From: Rhipicephalus microplus | Lineage: Eukaryota; Arthropoda; Arachnida; Ixodida; Ixodidae | Assembly: GCF_043290135.1 (NCBI RefSeq) | Contig: NW_027464588.1 | Span: 1,251,501-1,315,500 of the forward strand | Length of the DNA: 64,000 bases | Direction: 5' to 3' | Shown: positions 58,613 to 64,000 of the stretch, in pieces | How positions within the stretch are numbered: the first letter of the stretch is position 1 | Layout of the letters: each line of letters starts with the position of its first letter | Program-made: the position numbers and the translations under genes | Notes under the pieces: generated by a model | Database searches by the model: none | What the model saw: only the letters and a program-made list of their open reading frames with translations | Told to the model about the DNA's origin: nothing

Positions 58613-59655
58613 AAAGTGACAAAAATTGGCCCGGATCTACACGTTACACTGTAAATGTCGTCGAAAGACGATAGTCTTGCGTTTAGAAAGATTGAACAAA
58701 ACGTTTATTTGATGTTTTGCGCAAGAAAATCGGTGAATGGTATTCTGAAGGCGCTGCGTTAGAGTACCTCGAGCGTGTAACGGAGGCGAGCAAGCGCATC
58801 TAGGCACGTTAAACACGAGCGCCATCTGGCAGTTATCTTCGAAAACAAAGCAACGCGCGACCGCGGAAAAAGATGCGCGCCAGTCACGGAGGTGATCAGG
58901 TGTAGAATGGAAAGCGACGGGCAGGTGCCACCACTGTGCCGTCGTAGCAAAGAGTTGGAAACACTTGGTTGAGCACCGCGTTGCACTGTCAGCGCAGCGC
59001 GTTTAACGCTACAGTCCTTAGGGTGTTTTGAGTGTGTCCTTTTCTAGTATAAAGGCACACATACAAAACATAGACATATTGTTATGGCGCCTCCGATATG
59101 CGCAATATTTGCTTTTTTTAATTGACCATCGCACAACTAGGAACGCTAAACCTTCTGCAATATTGGTGGGCGCTGCGGATGGGGTTGGCCGTTCGGTGCC
59201 GTTTGAGGTATCTTTAGGGCGGACAAACGGACAATTGTACAGACTGACAGACCAAAATTTTTTCGTCGAAGGTCCCCAAGAAAGACAATAAAAAACATGT
59301 ATACACCTTGTACTACGTCACGCAGGGCTGGAACACTGCAAAGCTCATCGTGATAAGCGCAAAAAAAAAAGGAAACCTGAGAACAAAAAGAAGTGCACTA
59401 CACAAGTGCTTGCGTCATGCACCTTTCTGCGCGCGCGCGTGTTTGTTTGTGTGTGTGTGTGTGTGTGTGTGGGGGGGGTTATGTCTTTGCTCTGATCGTG
59501 ATGAGAATGGTCCAACTAGCCCAATTCGCTACTTCAGTTCATCACAGAAGAGCTGGAGATATGTCAGTCAGTACTGACTAGGAGATAAAACAAAAGGGCA
59601 AGCCTTATGCAAGCGGCGTAATGGCAATTTAATCTACTCGTCGCTCTTGATGCAC
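58613..59655. other. Unannotated stretch
   Basis: 58750-58990 is GC-richer with cgcatctaggcacgttaaac and gagcgccatctggcag, which look like parts of a dispersed repeat. A GT run followed by eight or so G lies at 59448-59480. No gene was recognised. Confidence 0.45.
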
Positions 59656-60250
59656 CGTATAAATTGAGAACAACCGTTGAAATGTCACTCCATGAACATA
59701 ACACACCATTCATAATGGTGTGTTCAGCCACTCATGCTAGTGGATATATATTGAGAAACACAAGCCGTCCAATAACAAAAAAATGCACTCTCCCGTGGTG
59801 GCCCGCTCACAAGGCATTCATTAGTGAAGGCCCTACTAAGCTGAACAGGCTGGCCCACTCCAAAGGGAGAGGTAAACCTTCCTGCAACCCCAGAGAACTC
59901 TCCCACCAGCCCACAGTAGTGGAGAACAGTGATCTTCTGACCACTTATGGCGGAACTACACAGCACTTATATCTCGCCAGGATGTACTTTCCTAATAGTT
60001 CATGCAGGCACTGCAACGGATTCACTAGCTTAGACCACATGCTCTGGCGTTGCCCCTTGTTACGGGGCACGGACCAATCTTACGAACACTAGTGGCTATC
60101 CGCTATCAAGAGCTTCGATGTAGGAGATCAACTGTGGGCTACGCAGAAGGCCCATGTTGAGGCAGTCGGGCTTGCAATGGCCTGACTGTCCCAACGTGGG
60201 AGTGGCCCGCTGCGCGTCGAGTTCGGCACATCACGACTTACAATAAAAAT
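59656..60250 (+). pseudogene. I-clade-type LINE C-terminal remnant
   Basis: The frame at 59664-60092 gives an RNase H C-terminal part (WWPAHKAFISEGPTKLNRLA, HSKGRG), then LLTTYGGTTQHLYLARMYFP and a zinc knuckle CRHCNGFTSLDHMLWRCP with intact Cys and His. After a stop the tail continues (SFDVGDQLWATQKAHVEAVG) and ends before aataaaa near 60242. A segment between the LYLAR and CRHC motifs that other copies carry is deleted. The RT core is absent. Confidence 0.85.
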
Positions 60251-60412
60251 TTCATATCCATACATCCCATCATTTCTAAAGATCCTTCTGAACTCAGTTC
60301 CAGGTGACCACGTGCGCATCTTTGGTATTTGAAACCACTGCGCTTGTTGGGAAACTAATGCCTTTGTTTGTCTCATGACCAGTCGGCTTGGAGCTTTTAC
60401 CGGTAAACAAAA
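60251..60412. other. Spacer between LINE tail and dispersed repeat D
   Basis: Nothing recognised. It includes accggtaaac at 60399-60408 just before the repeat start. Confidence 0.4.
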
Positions 60413-60700
60413 AGTCACAGCTTTGCCGCAAAGGCGAAGCAATGAACACGATAGCAACAAATTAGGAGGTCACGGGCGAAATGGCTGGCAGATGGAAACA
60501 TGTCCCGCGTTTTTCGCGCATAACTCTGAAAAGCCCGCTCTTTTCGCAAACGGAGACTGTGTAATGATTACAGCGACCTTTGTGTGCCCGGTAACTAAAA
60601 CAGAATCGTTACTGTAAAAGCCGAAAGCGAGCCAAGACGTACGATCCTCCCCACCGCGAGATAAGGGAATGCCAGAGAGTTTCGACCCCCTGCTCTTCGC
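60413..60700 (+). repeat. Dispersed repeat D, copy 2
   Basis: It runs from gtcacagctttgccgcaaag to ccccaccgcgagataaggga, matching 30113-30440 in the same orientation apart from scattered substitutions and a gap of about 70 bp after tttttcgcgcataa. Downstream sequence to 60880 is not shared. Confidence 0.85.
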
Positions 60701-60880
60701 GGGCAAAGTGCGAGCGGGAGATGAAAGCACGCGCCACCGCGCCGTGACGATGTTGCTACGCGCGCTCATTGCGGCATCTTGCTGGTAATGCAGCAAACAC
60801 AATAGTCGCCTCTCCCCGAGATTCCCGTCAGCAGCGGTAAGTGGTATATATAGATAGCTTGCCATTTGAACTTCGCAGAA

Positions 60881-61000
60881 CGTGCTCCGCGGTGGCTCAG
60901 TTGTTAACGACTCGCACCGACGATTGAGAGGACTGAAGTTTGATTCTGCGCACCGTAGTCTTTTTCTACGTTTTTGTTCCTTTCTTGCCTTTTTATATAT
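60881..61000 (+). mobile_element. tRNA-like SINE, second family, copy C
   Basis: The head gctccgcggtggctcagttg (A box near 60893) and ctgaagtttgattctgcgca (B box near 60935) are followed by accgtagtctttttctacg and a T-rich tail. It shares the plan of the copies at 292 and 3466 and has the best-preserved boxes of the three. Confidence 0.65.
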
Positions 61001-61869
61001 GTAGAGACGTATACATATACGGTGAGTGACGCGACGCTGACGCCGGTGGCAAAATACAGCCGAGAGTGTCCATATAATTGCTATTGCAATAATAAGTACA
61101 CCCTTGTTTTAGTAACACACGTGCTTTACTGCGGGTATTGGCGAAGCTTTGCGAGGAGTATAATAACTAAGCTATAATTAATTTATATATTTATTTGCTG
61201 TCACATTTCAAAGTTAAGCACTTTATCAAGTGATGCCGATTGGGCAAACTGTTTACGCTAATTATTACGCGTGAAGTACTCAAGCACTTGTCGAAAAAGG
61301 CTTTAAAGATATCGAAATTGTGTTGTTCTCTGTTTAAATGTCTTTTACTTGGCTTGATGTGGAGAGGCTGAGGTGTATGTCACCTCGGCTACTGCATTTT
61401 GTTAATCTTTGCAGCGCTAAAAAAGAGAAGAACTTGTTGCCGACTATAAAATAAGAAAAACTAAAGAAAAAAACATATAATGCAATAAAGCAAGCTAAAG
61501 TAATCTGGCAATGGACAGTTCGATTGCAGGAGTTCATGTGGAATAAAGCATCCATACGTGCATATGTCAGACCAACAGATCGTTCTGTATATAGCAAGAC
61601 GTAGCTGTTCATGACAAGCGCCCATCTAGGCCAGGTTCCACTAAGTCCTTCAAGAAGATGTTCGCATTTTTTCAACGATGCAGTTCAGACTGCGGTACTA
61701 CTAATTTCTGTAATGCGATTTAGCGTCTGTTCAAACTTTCTAGTTTCTTCAACTTTTCTCGTTCATTTGCGTTTTTTACGCATTCCAAAAGAATATACCC
61801 GGCATTCTCGTATTTGTAAGTAACCTGTGGGCCAAAGCCACAATATCATTGTCATGCACGCCTTACTTT
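61001..61869. other. Unannotated stretch
   Basis: AT-rich. Nothing recognised. Confidence 0.5.
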
Positions 61870-62030
61870 GGAATTACGGAATAATTTTGACCACCTGGGG
61901 TTATCCAACATGCCTCTAAATTCAATAACAGGTGCGTTCCTGAAATTTGCCTCCATCAAAAAGTGGTCGCCGCTGCTAAGAGTCAAACTTGCGACCTCAG
62001 GCTTAGCGGCTTGACCCATCAGGTGAAAAG
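61870..62030 (-). mobile_element. Ruka-type SINE, old fragment
   Basis: Minus-strand parts include caagtttgactcttagcagc (B-box region), ggcgaccactttttgatgga, ggcaaatttcaggaacgcac and ccccaggtggtcaaaattat. Both ends are eroded. Confidence 0.7.
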
Positions 62031-64000
62031 GCACAACGACTCGTATAAGAAAGTTCTCCGCGCCCACAACTAGATATGTCACTATTACCATTCTCTGTAA
62101 TAAAGCTGAGCCAAATTACGCATTGCTGTAACTCTGAGAGTTTTGTAGCGAAACTTAGCACTGCAACACTAGAGGTATCTACTCTAAATTCATGACATGA
62201 CTACTGTCAAATTTTTTTTCTGTGCCAGCAAAATATGTGCCTTTGCAAAAACACCCTAGCAAGCACGTAAAAAATGCCGCAGCATCCACGACGCAGGCTC
62301 CACAAAGACGTTTAAGGTGCCTCCTTTGAGGAGGTGTACCATAATTGGTGTAGAGATGGCAGAAAGTGTGTCTAGAAGAACCAATTTTTAAGGATGCTTT
62401 CGTACATTTCAAATGCAGAAGGTTAAATTAATTTGATTTGCTTACAAAGCGTTTGTGATTCATACCGACTTTTGTGTTTCATGCCTGCCGACAGGGTGCT
62501 TTGTATGAAATAGTCTGTCCAGGTGAAATTTGTATATATACTCGTATAATAGCTGCACTAAGCGTTGGCGTCTGTGACAGCTGGTTCTGGTGAATACTAC
62601 CTGCGATACGTTCTACTGGCGCACACACCAATTAAAAGGTTAGGAAAAGACACAACGGCAGGCCTTGTCCACTTTTTGTATCCTGCCCATATCCTATCCA
62701 GTCCATCTTGTGCACTGCCTTGCATTGACCATATTGAGCAAGGTAAAAGACATGAGCCATGTCTTTGGCCAACGGTCGATATGGCTAGGACACTATAGGA
62801 GACTGGGTGGGCAGGAGTCAATGTCTTAGGCTAATGCTTGATATATGCAAGACAGGATAGAGGACAGGACGGGTGGGATAGGCCACGGGCAGGATAGCAA
62901 GCTACACGAGGTGTGGCGCTGTGTATCTTCCAACCCTACTCATCACTTAGTTCGCCAGTAGACGGTTTCGATAGTCGTACTGAATGCGACATTGAGGTCT
63001 CTAGTGGGACTTCAGCTGTCACGGTGCTGGCCGCTAAACCTGAGGGCCCCAGTTTAATACCTAGCCCCGGAGGTTGCAATTCGATCGGTGTATATTGTAA
63101 CAACCCTGTGCACCTAAGCTACGGTGAGTGTAAGATACTAGACAACTCCATGGTTTCAGCACTATGGTCGTACACTGCAGCGTTCTTCATAATCGTATTG
63201 TTGTTTTGGGATTCCATCATCATCAACAACATCTACATCCTCACTACGCCCACTGAAAACCCTCTCCCATCTTCCGCCAATCAACCCAGTCGCTTTCTTT
63301 CTGGTGCCACGTTATACCAGCAAACGTCTTATTCTCATCAGCCCACCCATAGGGCGTGTCTTATAAACATACTGTGGCTTCGGCACGTAATACATCAGAA
63401 AATATTTTTGCCAGCAGCGATACTGCTGAGAAAAATTTGAGCTTGAACCAAGTGGTAGATGACATTTTTATTTGGAAGAAGGCCTTTCTCATGTCTCGTA
63501 TATGGGCAATATATATCTGAGATATTCAGTACCACGACCTTCGGGAGAGCATCATTCGTCCCAGGAAAGCGTGCGAAGAAATTATTCCTGTTTTTAACTG
63601 CAGTGTAGTGATTATAGTAGAATTTTAAATGAATTAAAAACCTTAGTTTTGGCTTTCCCCTGCCATTGGTCGGGTACGAGCGCACAACTTTTGAATCGCG
63701 AGTTCGATTATTCATCAATGAAGCTACGACCAAAAGTGCTGCCCGGCTCAAATTGTTGGGCGTTTCTGTACGAGTAATACCTGGAAGTTGATGACAACAA
63801 TTATAGACACTATGTTCATCTCGGCCTAATTATCCGTTCGATTGATTTGGTTCTTAAGTCATCTACATCAATCTTATGCTACATCAATAGAAACAAATAA
63901 AGGAAAGTCTGGTGTAGCCACGTATTCCTTTCATGTGGATACGTCACTTGACGTCCACATGAGTGGCCAGTATATTATCAAAAGGGAAGTGATGACGTTG
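62031..64000. other. Unannotated stretch to window end
   Basis: The plus frame 62913-63440 (175 codons) has a hydrophobic run (AAFFIIVLLFW) but no recognisable domain, signal or exon borders, so it is not called. ggacagga/ggacggg simple words occur near 62850. No repeat family is assigned. Confidence 0.45.

Noticed and set aside
62913..63440. 175-codon frame with a hydrophobic segment as a membrane protein
   Set aside because: One hydrophobic run in a random-looking sequence; no homologous family recognised and no supporting gene structure.

Overview
This window looks like nuclear DNA of a hard tick (Ixodidae, probably a metastriate genus such as Rhipicephalus, Dermacentor or Haemaphysalis). 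The main reason is the many copies of a tRNA-derived SINE of about 240 bp that I recognise as the tick 'Ruka' type. Its head carries A and B box promoter motifs, its body contains the recurring phrases ccaggtggtcgaaatttccg and tacggcgtctctcataatca, and its tail is short tcaa repeats. Decayed non-LTR retrotransposons, long GATA, TATG and CA arrays and several foldback elements fit a large arthropod genome. I found no intact host protein gene, no rRNA, no functional tRNA gene and no CRISPR array. The window reads as intergenic or intronic DNA built from repeats. The only candidate for host gene structure is a CpG-rich block at about 1.0-2.0 kb ending in a possible first exon, and it is weak.

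Layout. 0-11 kb: CpG-rich block, diverged SINE copies, an AT array, a TGACGTCA-rich repeat and a 24-26 bp minisatellite. 11.8-13.5 kb: a nested block in which a SINE sits inside a hairpin-ended element that also holds TATG, TAG and GACG arrays, followed by a related hairpin-led segment with a TATA/Inr pair and a 61-bp tandem repeat. 14-17.5 kb: a foldback element, a SINE and a dead I-clade LINE with RT, RNase H and zinc-knuckle remnants. 20.6-21.4 kb: degenerate ACTC arrays. 24.2-25.9 kb: a tandem array of about 148 bp units leading into GATA, then another hairpin-ended element. 26.3-30.9 kb: an LTR-like segment, two more hairpin-ended elements, an RTE-type LINE tail, a dispersed repeat shared with 60.4 kb, and a second array of the 148-bp family. 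32.3-34.3 kb: SINEs around a foldback element with arms of about 65-70 bp. 35.3-38.0 kb: the most complete LINE, a jockey/CR1-type ORF2 on the minus strand. 42-48.7 kb: SINEs, TGACGTCA-rich repeats, three LINE tails, one carrying a nested foldback insertion, and a TA-flanked MITE. 50-57 kb: SINEs with clear target duplications, a 346-bp TATC array, a CA/TA array and another hairpin-ended element. 58-62 kb: a purine tract, an I-clade LINE tail, the second dispersed-repeat copy and old SINEs.

The elements form an insertion record and not a pathway. LINEs of the I, jockey/CR1 and RTE types probably supplied the reverse transcriptase that moved the SINEs. SINEs and foldback elements landed inside older elements, and four insertions still show convincing target-site duplications. 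The most unusual signal is a dispersed family whose ends carry a GCGAAGC mini-hairpin and whose interior is a variable GACG/CATC minisatellite. It occurs six times here and I do not recognise it under any name.
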